The notes: generated by a model not told the origin, from the letters alone. Shown: positions 21,533 to 32,341, counted from the stretch's first letter. The stretch is 64,000 nucleotides of DNA from Notospermus geniculatus (GCA_002633025.1 NMRB01000833.1:7392-71391), one strand, 5' to 3'. Program-made: numbers and translations.

Positions 21533-22461
21533 GTGATTCGGAGACCACAGGGACCCAGAGGTTCTAGGAAGGCAGCTCTTCCGCATTATGAAAAGTTTCT
21601 CTGGCTGGAGCTTGCACTGCAGGTAAAGCTAGCAGCACACTGGCCGCCAAATCTGGCGTCCAGAAGCGTTCGACTGAACGCCTCTCGACGACAGAGTTGG
21701 CTGCCAGTGGATCCTGGTGAGAGCACACCTGTCGAAACTTGGCGTTCAGTAGCATCTTTTCGGGCCACTTGCGCGACAGTTACAGTGCTGCCATCTTCAT
21801 TCAGGCTGCAATTTTGAAATCATGTGACATCAAGACGCAAGCTGATTCGCCAGAGACTCGCCGCCGACTCCAAGTCTGGCTGCCATCGGAGCACACTTGG
21901 CTGCTTCGGGAGTTCACAGGCGTTCACTGGCGTCCAAAGTCAAACATGTTGGATATCTGGAGTTCAGTGGCGTCCGGCGGCGTCGGGCGGCGTTCTCCAG
22001 ATTCCATTCGCAGCACACTGGGGATTTTTCTGGCGTTCGGACATTGGCGTCGAAAAAACGCCTCTGGACGCCGAAGTGCTGCATGCTTAACGTCTTGCTG
22101 GAATGTACCGGGAATGTGACGTCAAGGATGGTCTTGTCTGTTGCACCATTCGCACCTAGGTAGACGGACTGGATGTCTCTGAAAAAGACGCTTGCGGCGG
22201 CTGCATGGCTCAGGCTGACGCGTATGCTCCTTCTTGGCAGGTATGGACGGCTTCGTCTTGTATGGACGAGCAAACGTAGTGGAAATTGTCAGCTGCGTGC
22301 TTTAACACGTAATAGTCCTCGTACAAGCACAACTCTACTGCGATGCGGACCGTCAGTTCTGTTGCAGCGAGGTCTTCGTCAGTGTACGCAGCGATCGAAA
22401 GGGCGTTCTGGGGGAAGTTACCATCGCCCTGAAATACAGAAGCAAAAAGAAAAATTAGAAC
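21533..22461. other. GGCGT-rich noncoding segment
   Basis: Overlapping open frames exist on both strands, but none matches a family. The openness comes from GC-rich repeats of GGCGTCC/GGCGTTC words and paired CAGCACACTGG blocks (21627 and 22011). Confidence 0.4.
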
Positions 22462-22990
22462 GTGAACTATGGGCGGTATTTTCCGCCAAAAAGGGATATG
22501 TTCAAAGAGGGAAGTCTAAAAAGGGAAGTCCAAAGAGGGAATATTTCTACGTTGTTTCCATTAGACATCACAGAGGGAAGTTCAAATTGGGAAGTTCAAA
22601 GTGGGATGTTCAAAGTGGGATGTTCAAAGTGGGATGTTCAAAGTGGGAAGTTCAAATTGGGAAGTTCAAAGTGGGATGTTCAAAGTGGGATGTTCAAAGT
22701 GGGATGTTCAAAGTGGGATGTTCAAAGTGGGATGTTCAAAGTGGGATGTTCAAAGTGGGATGTTCAAAGTGGGATGTTCAAAGTGGGATGTTCAAAGTGG
22801 GATGTTCAAAGTGGGATGTTCAAAGTGGGATGTTCAAAGTGGGATGTTCAAAGTGGGATGTTCAAAGTGGGATGTTCAAGGTGGGATGTTCAAAGTGGGA
22901 TGTTCAAAGTGGGATGTTCAAACTGGGATGTTCAAACTGGGAAGTTCAAACTGGGAAGTTCAAACTGGGAAGTTCAAAGAGGGTAGTAAG
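22462..22990 (+). repeat. 14-bp minisatellite element, copy 1
   Basis: A leader with a hairpin (GGCGGTATTTTCCGCC) is followed by about 28 units of the 14-mer TTCAAAGTGGGATG, with minor AAG/ACT variants at the edges. As 14 is not a multiple of three and the unit lacks stops in any frame, all three plus-strand frames stay open and give the same 14-residue repeat. The leader and satellite recur inverted at 32125-32341, so the unit moves or duplicates as a whole. Confidence 0.9.
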
Positions 22991-23049
22991 GAATAGTATT
23001 TAAGTCATTCATCTAAAAATAAACTAAACACATCCCCCGCACGGCTACA

Positions 23050-24770
23050 AAATTTTGTCAACAAAAAGCATAATTGGACTGTTTCATTATGGTGTGGGGC
23101 TGAAGGCATGGCCTCGTAGCTGGTCTGCCGAATGCGAGGATTGTGTGTGTAATGTGCATAGGCGTGGGCCGAGCAGTATAGGCCTACATGTAGACACTTT
23201 ATATAATAGACAGCTGTACACTTCTTACCACCGGTGTGAAAGAAATGCAGGTCCGTGGGACCTTGGTTACTTAGGAATGGAGGCCCTTCGGGCCCCCATT
23301 CCTTAGGAACCATTGTCCTACCCGGACTTCCGTTCCTGGGTTACCAATCCTATATAAAAGGTATAGGACTCTGATTACTAGCGGACTTAGATTTCTTTTA
23401 CAACAGTGACAGAAATCAAAGTCCGCCGTAACCGAAGTCCTTCCCCTGTTGTATTAAGGGCAAGCCATCGTTTGACATTTTCATATTGCTTGAATTGAGG
23501 TCCCTATGAGAAAAGCTATAAAGACACCTCCAGTTGACTGTTTTTTTGTTCCAATGTGATCACTGCGCTTTATAGAAACAGAAAATGAGCAAAGTCCCAA
23601 GAATTACAGCTTAATTACATTACATAATCAATAACAAATTGTATATCTACTTTTGACTTATTAAGGTTATTCACTAAAAGTTCATCTTTATCGAAGGTTA
23701 TCCGATTTTATTGGCTTCCAATCTTCAGCCGATTCACTCTTCGATCGCGCGGTTATTCACATTACCATAACCAGGGCTTCGCACTCACTACGTGAACAAA
23801 TAATGGTCACTACGTGAACCAAAAATTGCAGAGTCTGGTGGCACGAGACTACGCAGGCATGAGCAATGGATCCGTATCCGACTCCGTCACTTGCCCTTCC
23901 TCCCAGCTCCTCTGACGACATCATACCGGTATGTACTATGAACCAAATGAAAATTCCTATCCTCCGCCCTGGCGTGCCTGATTGGTGGGTTGTCTCGTAG
24001 GGTCTGGGGTACCGGTACTTTTACTTGTGCCATTCAATGACATGGGGCAATCTGGCCTAGGCCTATTTTGCTTGCAGTTTCCCGCGTTGCTGTCTTCATC
24101 TACTTCCCTGATGCAAATGAGGGGACAAGACCGAAGTGCATGGCATGCTTCCTATTCTACATTGTATATGAGGCCTTTCCAGTCAAGATTCTGATGAGAT
24201 TGTCTTTGTAGGCCTTACCTGCAGCTAGCTGAAAGTTTGCCACTCGTGATAAGTAATAGGCCTATGACTTTACTTCTTTAATGTGTTCTTATGAAATGAA
24301 TGTTGCTGTATTTTCAATAAAAAAAAATGTAATTTCAAGAATAAAGAATAAGATTACCGGTACTGCAAGTTCTAGTCTTTTTTGGCTTTCTGTGTTCAGC
24401 AATAGATCTACTGTGTTCAGCAATCGGCGGCGGCCCTTTGATTAAAGTGATATCTGCTCACTCACATAATGAATGCCGTGTTCTTTGGGTGTGAGCCAAG
24501 GTTGCTTGCTTGACCAATGGCAGTTCGTAGTAAACACCTTTATCAATTCAAAGAGAAACCTGTCGTAACTAGAAATGTGAACAACATTATTCATTATTGA
24601 ATTCAACACAGCGCAATATAAGTTCAGTAACACAGACAATAGAGTGAGTAAAACGCTTCCACGGTGCTGCACTTTTCCGTTGAACGTCTGGTTCCAACTA
24701 TTTTCTCAGGGTGCCCAATGCAGAACCCACACCACTGGGCTAAGCGGTCTTACCGGTCTTCTCTTTGCTG
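23050..24770. other. No recognisable gene; hairpin and dispersed repeat
   Basis: Contains a hairpin at about 23268-23312 (TTAGGAATGGAGGCCC inverted) and the second copy of the 160-bp dispersed repeat at 23477-23638. Two AATAAA words near 24319-24350 are not linked to a coding exon. Confidence 0.5.
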
Positions 24771-24995
24771 TCCCTGTTAAGGATGAACTCTACTGACTTC
24801 GGCTGAAAAGGAATTTGAATAATCTGTCTGAACAAGAAGCACATTTACCAATGAGTGAACTGGACGACATAACTTTTTGAGATTTTTTTTCAGGAGAAGA
24901 CAAAGAGCATTCTCGGGCAGCATTTCTAATAATGACAAGAGTCGATCACAACCATCCGCACTACAAAGAAAGAAAATTAAGACAAGTAAACTAAC

Positions 24996-25563
24996 CCGTT
25001 TTCCAAGAAACAGTGGTATTTTCTCAAATGTGTCCATGATAGAATTTTCATCGATATCCTTGGCAACTGCCTGGTTGAACTTCATGTAGATCTTAACATC
25101 TCCACCACTCTGAGCATCTTTCATTTCTTGCAACAGCTCCTTCGGAATTGATCTTCGCACATCGATCTGTTATGATAATTTTTGGAATATACAGTATGCT
25201 TTCGAATTGGCACAACGTGGAATAGTCATCATCATTCAACAGAGGTATTTAATCTTAGTAGTTACATTTAATTTGAGCCGAAAACATCAAGCAGGGTGCC
25301 CAGGCACCGCTGCAAGTGTTATCTACGATCTACTTACATCAGTATTGCACACTTTGTGTTTCTTTCCCTCCGGGTCCTTCTTCATAAACTCGAGACACTT
25401 GTGGATTCCATCAAGATGTTTAAATGTGACAAACCCAAACCCTCTCGGCTTCTTATTCTCATCTGTGATAACCGCAGCATCAGCAACATCGCCAAATTGG
25501 GCGAAGTATTCCTCGAGATCACTGTCCTGCGCCGTCGCTGGCAGACCACCAATGAAAACTTTC
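24996..25563 (-). CDS. hnRNP A/Musashi/DAZAP1-type RRM protein (two exons seen)
   Basis: RRM proteins bind single-stranded RNA. Exon A, 25563-25338, follows an acceptor (CTAAACTTCAG) and ends before GTAAGT. It encodes a nearly full RRM: RNP2 VFIGGL, helix DLEEYFAQFGDV and RNP1 RGFGFVTF with conserved aromatics. Exon B, 25166-24996, follows CATAACAG and reads IDVRRSIPKELLQEMKDA, then KIYMKFNQAVAKDIDENSIM, which looks like the start of a second RRM whose RNP2 is degenerate. The tandem-RRM plan resembles hnRNP A/B-like proteins. Further minus-strand sequence to 24779 holds disordered RRM2-like text (VEFILNRDSKEKTGK) in shifting frames, so the 3' part appears damaged. The exon A end is also duplicated upstream. 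Confidence 0.6.
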
Positions 25564-25786
25564 CTGAAGTTTAGATCAATTAATTGAAGATTAGTTGCTT
25601 TTGCAATTGCAAGCCATTTTCAAAATAACCAATCATAGGTTTGTTATTGTTTGTTGAAATCCATCCATTAAGGACTGGCGGTAAATTTGTTTGTTGCTCC
25701 AGGAAATCAGGAAAAGGCAAGGCAAAGCCACCTCCTAACCTATTAGACATGTTAGAATTGTGTACAAATTCAGCATTGAAAAAATA

Positions 25787-25967
25787 TCGCCAAATTGGGC
25801 GAAGTATTCCTCGAGATCACTGTCCTGCGCCGTCGCTGGCAGACCACCAATGAAAACTTTCCTGAAGTTTAGATCAAATAATTGAAGATTAGTTGCTTTT
25901 GCAATTGCAAGCCATTTTCAAAATAACCAATCATAGGTTTGTTATTGTTTGTTGAAATCCATAATTG
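25787..25967 (-). pseudogene. Duplicated 181-bp piece of the RRM exon and upstream intron
   Basis: 25787-25967 repeats 25487-25667 with only a few differences, covering the first part of RRM exon A, its acceptor and upstream sequence. The duplicate lacks the rest of the exon, so it would encode a truncated RRM. Confidence 0.85.
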
Positions 25968-25980
25968 CGCATGCGTCAAC
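25926..25980 (-). promoter_or_regulatory. Candidate promoter: NRF1-like site and CCAAT box
   Basis: TGCGCATGCGTCA at 25966-25978 matches the NRF1 palindrome at 11 of 12 positions. ACCAATCA lies at 25928, about 40 bp away. The position, upstream of the minus-strand RRM exons, fits a TATA-less animal promoter; no transcript evidence. Confidence 0.35.
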
Positions 25981-26743
25981 ACAACAACAGTCTTCAACAA
26001 CTTGTCGATTAAATTTCGATTTTTTACTAAGATCAAATTTTCTACTCGTGCGATCCTATCACTATATATACTTTAACCACCGTTGTTTTTCCAAATAGTA
26101 TAGTGTTAGTTTATACAGTTACTGATTTCACTTACATTTCGACCTTTTAAACAATCTGGTTAGAGGCGCGAACAGTTCATTCGCCAAAGCACTAGGCAAT
26201 TCTACACGGTATGCAAGCTCTATGCACATGCACTGTCTTACGCTGTGTATGTTAACACAATACACTACACTAAGCACCGCAGATTGCGTGCGTCTATCAA
26301 CTTCATGTATTAGTGTCGTATATAAAGGCGTTTTGTGTCGTTTGGAGTGGGACTAACCATTCTTATTTATTTTCAGGAAAGTTTAACGTACCGTATTATT
26401 GTAATAGCCTAGTAGCCTACTTTTGTCTTAGTTTGTGTGATGAAGTGGTGATACTAGGGTGATACACTCAACAGTTGACCTGCCGATATCTCCCTACCTA
26501 CTAAGTTACTCCGAGTGGTGGTCCATTTTACAGGCGGAAAAGCGTGACCCTGAACCAGTATACCACGGTTAGGGTCCGTGCTCTTTGCTTTGTTGTCATC
26601 TGTATTTGAGGTAAGCCAAACTCCATTGTTAATCAAGTAGTCATTCATTGATTATTTAGCACTTAGGCCTAACCAGAGGTACTTGTCCAAAATAGGGGTA
26701 GTCTAGGAGGAGGGCGTATAGGTCTATAGGCCCACTGCACATA

Positions 26744-27889
26744 ATGTCATCTCCAAGCCCATCAGCATCAGGTAGTGGTAGTTACACTACGTACCAGGAA
26801 TCTTCGACAATTGGAGCAACACAAAACGACACACTTGGATCATACAACGAAACTGATCGAGCAGTCAGATCTATTCAAGAGTTATCAATGATGCAAACCC
26901 CCAGCCGGCACTACGTATCACAACAAAGAGGAGTACCTCAACCGTATGCTTCAACACCATCGGGGGCCAGGACAACGACTACCTCGGGGTTGCCGCAGCG
27001 TAATCTTGAAAAGAATAGAGGGCGATTATGGAGTGACAGAAATTCTCCGGACGACCTGCAACTAGATTCAAAAAGAGGCAAGAATATGGATCAGGATCAG
27101 CCTAGTAGATCATCAGATCACTCTTTATCTAGTCAACTGGAGAAAATAACCAACTTGCTCATGAGCCAGGAAGTTCAGAACGAAAAGAGGCATCAAGACA
27201 TGAATGCTAAAATAGACAACTTACAAGCTTCGATTGATGAAAGAATACACACAGCCGTTCAACAGGCGATAGAAGATAAGATCCCTCCAATCCGTAATGA
27301 GTTGCACCAGGAAATTACTTCGGCAACAAATGTCATAAAGACTAATGTGCACCGAGAAATTAAAACGGCATTCGCTGGGCTCCGTGCTGATATGGAGGAA
27401 TCACACAAAAGAAGAAACAATATCATTATCCACGGTCTGGCTGAAAGCTCAAACATGAACAACCCAGATTTGGTTGCAGTTGAGGACCTAAATGAGATCA
27501 CAGCTTTATTGGCTCGGTTTGGTATAGCCACTTCAAATCAAGTGCAAGCAGGTCCGGCCAAACCTTCGATTTCTATCAAGAAATTCTTCCGCCTTGGTGC
27601 TGCACGACATGATGGGTCCCTTAGACCGGTTAAAGTGTTTCTGGGTAGTGAGTCGGAGCGCGACCTGGTCCTAACAGCTGCCAGACAGCAGACACCTAAG
27701 GGAACACGTGTGCCAGTAACCAGGGACTATACTAAAAATGAGCGTGAGGAATATGCAGCTCTACGAGAAGAACTGAAAGCACGTCAAGATCGGGGAGAGT
27801 CAAACCTGGCAATCAGAGGTGGCAGAATTGTATCACTGCAGCCCTTTCGCAGCAGGCAACGGCCCACCCAAGACAACTTCGTTCTTTAA
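26744..27889 (+). CDS. LINE ORF1 (coiled-coil nucleic-acid-binding protein)
   Basis: 381 codons, complete. The N-terminal ~120 residues are Ser/Thr/Gln-rich and likely disordered. Residues ~135-185 form a coiled coil (MNAKIDNLQASIDERIHTAV). An RRM-like segment around RRNNIIIHGLAES follows, and the C-terminus has TRDYTKNEREEYAALREELK and ESNLAIRGGRIV, typical of CR1-like ORF1 proteins that coat the RNA and help reverse transcription. Its end overlaps the beginning of the ORF2 frame by about 70 bases in a different frame, so ORF2 would need reinitiation or frameshifting. Confidence 0.8.
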   Translation: MSSPSPSASGSGSYTTYQESSTIGATQNDTLGSYNETDRAVRSIQELSMMQTPSRHYVSQQRGVPQPYASTPSGARTTTTSGLPQRNLEKNRGRLWSDRNSPDDLQLDSKRGKNMDQDQPSRSSDHSLSSQLEKITNLLMSQEVQNEKRHQDMNAKIDNLQASIDERIHTAVQQAIEDKIPPIRNELHQEITSATNVIKTNVHREIKTAFAGLRADMEESHKRRNNIIIHGLAESSNMNNPDLVAVEDLNEITALLARFGIATSNQVQAGPAKPSISIKKFFRLGAARHDGSLRPVKVFLGSESERDLVLTAARQQTPKGTRVPVTRDYTKNEREEYAALREELKARQDRGESNLAIRGGRIVSLQPFRSRQRPTQDNFVL

Positions 27890-28628
27890 ATGCCTCTATA
27901 CAAATGCCGATCAGCTACCAAACAAAATGTCGGAGCTGATGGCAATTGTAACAGAGCATAGTCCACACATTATTGCAATTACAGAGACAAACCTTAAAAA
28001 TTCGTCTTACCCTTTAAGCTTGAAGGATATCCTTATTCCTGGGTACTCAGAACCGTTAAACAACTTCGATGTTCCAGGAAGGGGGGTATGTTTATATGTG
28101 AAAGATGGATTAAAGCACAGGGTAATTGGTACCGACAAAGATTTTCCCCATGGCGTATGGGTGGCAATTGAGGACTCGGATAGACCATTACATTTTGGAT
28201 GCGCATACAGAAGTCCAAACAGTTCAAACGAGGACAATACTCAGCTCAACAGGATGATAAAGAACAACTTTGAACGACGTAATAACAGGAAACTGCTAGT
28301 AGGTGACTTCAATTACCCGGAAATAAACTGGACCTTAGGTATTTCAACTAAGGGACCCAACCATAGATCATCGATTTTCTTAAACGAAATATTGGACTCA
28401 TTTCTCCATCAATTCGTAACCAACCCAACACGGCACAGGAATGGGCAGAATTCAACCTTAGTTGATCTAGTCCTTGGTTCGCATGAAGATCTCATAAACA
28501 GAGTAACACATCTACCTGGATTAGGTCTCAGTGACCATGACGTAATTCTATTAAAGGGATACGTAGGAAAAACTTTCACCGCGGAGATTATCCTGCTATG
28601 TTGGCAGAATTTGAGTCCCTCAACTTAA
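27819..28628 (+). pseudogene. LINE ORF2, apurinic-type endonuclease domain
   Basis: EEP-fold endonuclease that nicks target DNA. Visible motifs in order: YTNADQLPNKMSEL (N-region), IAITET (catalytic E), GVCLYVKDGL, FGCAYRSPNS, GDFNYPEINW (D and N), LVDLVL and GLSDHDVI (SDH). All key residues are present. The frame breaks near 28560, after which the expected text continues in the next frame (FHRGDYPAMLAEFES), so a small indel separates it from the rest of ORF2. Confidence 0.8.
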
Positions 28629-29447
28629 CCCCTAGGATGAGAGTGTTCGACGTCGAGGGAGCGTGGAACCTACTGAAAACGACACTGCATAACTTGTGTG
28701 AGAAACACGTCCCATCTAAGGTAATCAACATCAACGGGCGAAGGAAGCCTGCGTGGATGAACTCAAAAGCCCTGACTGCTGTCCGTGATAAGCACAAAGC
28801 CTACAGAAGGTACCTAACAACGCGGAATCATGAGGATTACCAGGAATATATAAGGAAGCGAAATGTAGCGACTAAAACAATCCGATCGGTAAAGAAGACC
28901 TTCGAACAGAGTATAGCTCATGAGTCCAAGACCAACCCAAAAGGCTTCTGGAGTTATTATAAAACAGTAACATCCACCTCTCACGACATCCCAGACCTGA
29001 TTAGTGATAACGGCACGTGTGCAAAGGACGACCAGGCCAAAGCTGATGCACTTAAGGGGGCGGTAGTGGAAACATACAGCGCCGTTTTAGTGCGGCGGTC
29101 GAAGGTTGAACCGTCTTATTTATGAATAACCATGTATTGTTTGGGATAAGCACAAAGCCTACAGAAGGTACCTAACAACGCGGAATCATGAGGATTACCA
29201 GGAATATATAAGGAAGCGAAATGTAGCGACTAAAACAATCCGATCGGTAAAGAAGACCTTCGAACAGAGTATAGCTCATGAGTCCAAGACCAACCCAAAA
29301 GCCTTCTGGAGTTATTACAAAACAGTAACATCCACCTCTCACGACATCCCAGACCTGATTAGTGATAACGGCACGTGTGCAAAGGACGACCAGGCCAAAG
29401 CTGATGCACTTAATAACTTTTTCGCCAGTGTTTTTACAAACGAGGAT
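28598..29447 (+). pseudogene. LINE ORF2 linker, partly duplicated
   Basis: Encodes the segment between endonuclease and reverse transcriptase (KPAWMNSKALTAVRDKHKAY, ESKTNPKGFWSYYKTV). The first version ends in unrelated sequence and a stop at 29123-29125. The same 271 bases then begin again at 29142 and run into the genuine continuation (FFASVFTNED). Confidence 0.75.
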
Positions 29448-30266
29448 TTGACTTCGATCCCGACAGTGGCAGAAGTTTACTTGCGTAAACCATTGACTAG
29501 CCTGGAGATTAACGAGGCATCAGTAAAGAAATTGCTAAATGCCCTAGATACCACCAAAAGTCAAGGACCTGATAATCTGCCCCCCATTCTACTACAGAAG
29601 CTATGCCCAGCTCTATGCGGGCCACTGAGTATATTATTTCAAAGATGCCTGGAAAACTCTAGAATCCCGGTAGACTGGAAGATAGCTGAGGTGATCCCAT
29701 TGTTCAAGAAGGGGGAAAAGAGTAAAGTTGGAAACTATAGGCCAGTGAGTTTGACAAGCGTATGTTGTAAGATGTTGGAGACCATCATAAGTAATCATCT
29801 AAGAGAACATCTTACCGCAAATGGCCTTCTCTGTGACGAGCAACATGGCTTTACCCCGCACAAAAGTTGTACTACGAATCTTTTGGAGGCTGTCTATCAA
29901 TGGAATAGTTCCCTAGATGCCGGGGATAACGTGGACATTATATTCTTAGATTATTCAAAAGCCTTCGATACTGTCCCACATGAGCGACTCCTGCGTAAAC
30001 TGTCCAGTTATGGAATCAAGGGGAATTTGCTAGATTGGATACGAGATTTCCTTACAGATCGCAAACAACAAGTGAGAGTAAATGCTTCCACATCTGAGGT
30101 CCAAGAGGTACGTAGCGGTGTGCCTCAAGGGAGTGTATTAGGGCCGTTACTATTCATCATGTATATTAACGATATGCCCTCAGTGTCAACATGCCAGATG
30201 CAATTATTTGCCGACGATGCAAAGGTTTATTTCAAAGATGCCTGGAAAACTCTAGAATCCCGGTAG
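29448..30266 (+). pseudogene. LINE reverse transcriptase, first copy of the palm region
   Basis: RT motifs in order: GPDNLPP, WKIAEVIPLFKKG, NYRPVSLTSV, EQHGFTPHKSC, FLDYSKAFDTVPHERLL, SGVPQGSVLGPLLF and the catalytic FADDAKVY. Directly after FADDAKVY the sequence jumps back to FKDAWKTL, a different-frame repeat of position 29634 onward, and stops at 30266. All catalytic aspartates are intact in this copy. Confidence 0.85.
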
Positions 30267-31639
30267 ACTGGAAGATAGCTGAGGTGATCCCATTGTTCAA
30301 GAAGGGGGAAAAGAGTAACGTTGGAAACTATAGGCCAGTGAGTTTGACAAGCGTATGTTGTAAGATGTTGGAGACCATCATAAGTAATCATCTAAGAGAA
30401 CATCTTACCGCAAATGGCCTTCTCTGTGACGAGCAACATGGCTTTACCCCCCACAAAAGTTGTACTACGAATCTTTTGGAGGCTGTCTACCAATGGAATA
30501 GTTCCCTAGATGCCGGGGATAACGTGGACATTATATTCTTAGATTATTCAAAAGCCTTCGATACGGTCCCACATGAGCGACTCCTGCGTAAACTGTCCAG
30601 TTATGGAATCAAGGGGAATTTGCTAGATTGGATACGAGATTTCCTTACAGATCGCAAACAACAAGTGAGAGTAAATGCTCCCACATCTGAGGTCCAAGAG
30701 GTACGTAGCGGTGTGCCTCAAGGGAGTGTATTAGGGCCGTTACTATTCATCATGTATATTAACGATATGCCCTCAGTGTCAACATGCCAGATGCAATTAT
30801 TTGCCGACGATGCAAAGGTGTACAACAGCGTCAACACTATTGAAGACTGCCAGGTGCTCTAAAGCGACCTAGCAAAGTTGCAGGCCTGGGCACATGACTG
30901 GCAGATGTGCTTCAACACAGCAAAATGCAAACATCTCCGCATCGGGAGGGGGAAGGTAGACTTCAAGTATTCCATGGTAAATGTTGATACCGGTCATCAG
31001 CTTTTAGAACAAGTAACTTCAGAAAAAGACCTAGGAGTTACAATTGACAAAAACCTAGCCTTCTCGGACCATATAAACAGGATATGCACAACGGCTTCTC
31101 GGGTTCTATACACCATCAAGAGAACCTTTTCTTTCATCGACAAGAAGGCGTTCTGTTTATTGTATAAGGCACTGGTGAGACCTCACCTGGAGTACGCACA
31201 GGAAGTATGGTCCCCGTTGTGGAAATACGATCAGAATAAACTAGAACAAGTTCAGAGACGTGCTACAAAACTGGTCTCGTCGGTGAGAAATTTGGAGTAC
31301 GAGGACCGACTAAAAGCTCTGGCTTTACCATCGCTTACATACAGGAGGAAACGTGGGGACATGATTTCAATGTATAAAATAGTCCATGGGCATATAAGAA
31401 CATCTCTACCTATTCCTTTTAGCGAGAACACTAGGTTACGAGGGCATCCATTCAAACTCGCTCCGTTTAGAGCCACAAACCAGAGGCGTGGCAACTTTTA
31501 CACCAATAGGATAGTTAAGTTGTGGAACTCGCTCCCAGAAAATTTAGTTTGTGCGCCCAGTGTTAACAGTTTCAAAAACGGGCTCGACAAGTATTGGGCA
31601 GACAAGGTGGAGCACCAACCCTATTCTTATCGATGGTAG
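30191..31639 (+). pseudogene. LINE reverse transcriptase, second palm copy and C-terminus
   Basis: The duplicated palm (FQRCLENSRIPVDWK to FADDAKVYNSVNTIEDC) is nearly identical to the first copy. A stop at about 30860 interrupts it; the same frame then continues with LQAWAHDWQMCFN, SEKDLGVTIDKNLAFSDHI, RRATKLVSSVRNLEYEDRL and a C-terminal KLWNSLPENLV...FKNGLDKYW. The 593-bp period is two more than a multiple of three, which is why the two copies are out of frame. Confidence 0.85.
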
Positions 31640-31667
31640 TTGGTTAATGATCTCTGCATCTTTACAG

Positions 31668-32123
31668 ATGGCTTTTGCTCGTGAACCGGTCGTAGACACG
31701 GATCTCGATTACGAAGATTCCGAAACGACGTGCAGCGGGACAACACAGGAAGAGTCAGATTCGGAGACAGACTTGCCAAACGGGAACGCCTTTCAAGATG
31801 ATGTAAGGGTAGTTGTAATAGGAGACCATCATGTTGTCGTTGAGAATGTTCACCCTGATGACTCAGCTTCCGCTAATGCTATGATGATTCCTGTGGGGCC
31901 TCCAATCGGTTCTATATGTCCAATTTGTCCGGACTTTCATCGGCGGCTAAAGCGTCATGTGGAAGTAGCGCACCTTCCTTGGTATGTAGCAGGGCACAAC
32001 GCTTGTTGGTCGTGTAAGGTGCAATGTGGTTCCCAATACATTCTAAACAAGTTTCACCACGACCACATTCTGACGGCAGATGAAGTAATTCCTATGTGGA
32101 GAGATAAGATTCATAACATGTTT
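31668..32123 (+). CDS. HLPWY-family zinc-finger-like gene, first coding exon, copy B
   Basis: An acceptor (TCTTTACAG) touches the ATG at 31668. The protein has an acidic N-terminus (EPVVDTDLDYED, then EESDSETDLPNG), VRVVVIGD, and a zinc-binding-like block: CPICPDFHRRLKRHVEVAHL, then PWYVAGHNACWSCKVQC, then FHHDH. The C..C...H....H plus CWSC and HHDH pattern suggests two zinc sites. I recall similar uncharacterised multicopy proteins in marine invertebrates, but the function is unknown. The frame runs straight into the ambiguous base at 32124 and the satellite, so the exon 3' end is lost or misassembled. Copy A at 9976-10244 shares the N-terminus and the acceptor-ATG arrangement. Confidence 0.6.
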
Positions 32124-32124
32124 N

Positions 32125-32341
32125 ATCCCACTTTGAACATCCCACTTTGGACTTCCCAATTTGAACATCCCACTTTGAACATCCCACTTTGAACATCCAA
32201 CTTTGAACATCCAACTTTGAACTTCCCTTTGTGATTCTAATGGAAACAACGTAGAAATTCCCTATTTGGACTTCCCACTTTGGACTTCCCTTCTTGAACA
32301 TATCCCTCTTTGAGATTTTGGCGGAAAATACCGCCCATAGT
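32125..32341 (-). repeat. 14-bp minisatellite element, copy 2 (inverted)
   Basis: CATCCCACTTTGAA units, then a tail ending TTTTGGCGGAAAATACCGCC, the inverse of the leader at 22470-22500. The shared ATTAGAATCAC/TTAGACATCAC segment between satellite and hairpin confirms the same element. It starts directly after the single N at 32124. Confidence 0.85.

Larger units (their letters stand above)
26744..31639 (+). mobile_element. CR1-like non-LTR retrotransposon with two internal tandem duplications
   Basis: Contains ORF1, then ORF2 with endonuclease and reverse transcriptase in the standard order. Two direct duplications disrupt ORF2: 28787-29057 repeated at 29142-29412 (with about 85 bp of filler between), and about 29634-30226 repeated from 30227 (period 593 bp). 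The 3' end lies within 30 bp of the HLPWY exon acceptor at 31667. No clear 5' UTR border or target duplication could be placed. Confidence 0.85.

Noticed and set aside
21533-22273. Overlapping frames on both strands
   Set aside because: GGCGT-rich repeats reduce stops; no recognisable domain or splice pattern.
22570-22985. CRISPR-like regular array
   Set aside because: Units are contiguous 14-mers without spacers, in eukaryotic DNA.
22173-23003. 276-residue open frame with 14-residue repeats
   Set aside because: The openness is produced by the 14-bp satellite, which lacks stops in every frame; no domain precedes it.
24319-24350. AATAAA polyadenylation signals
   Set aside because: No coding exon upstream on the plus strand; A-rich sequence produces such words by chance.
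25207-25587. Plus-strand 126-residue frame
   Set aside because: It is antisense to the RRM exon, which has clear RNP1/RNP2 motifs and splice sites.
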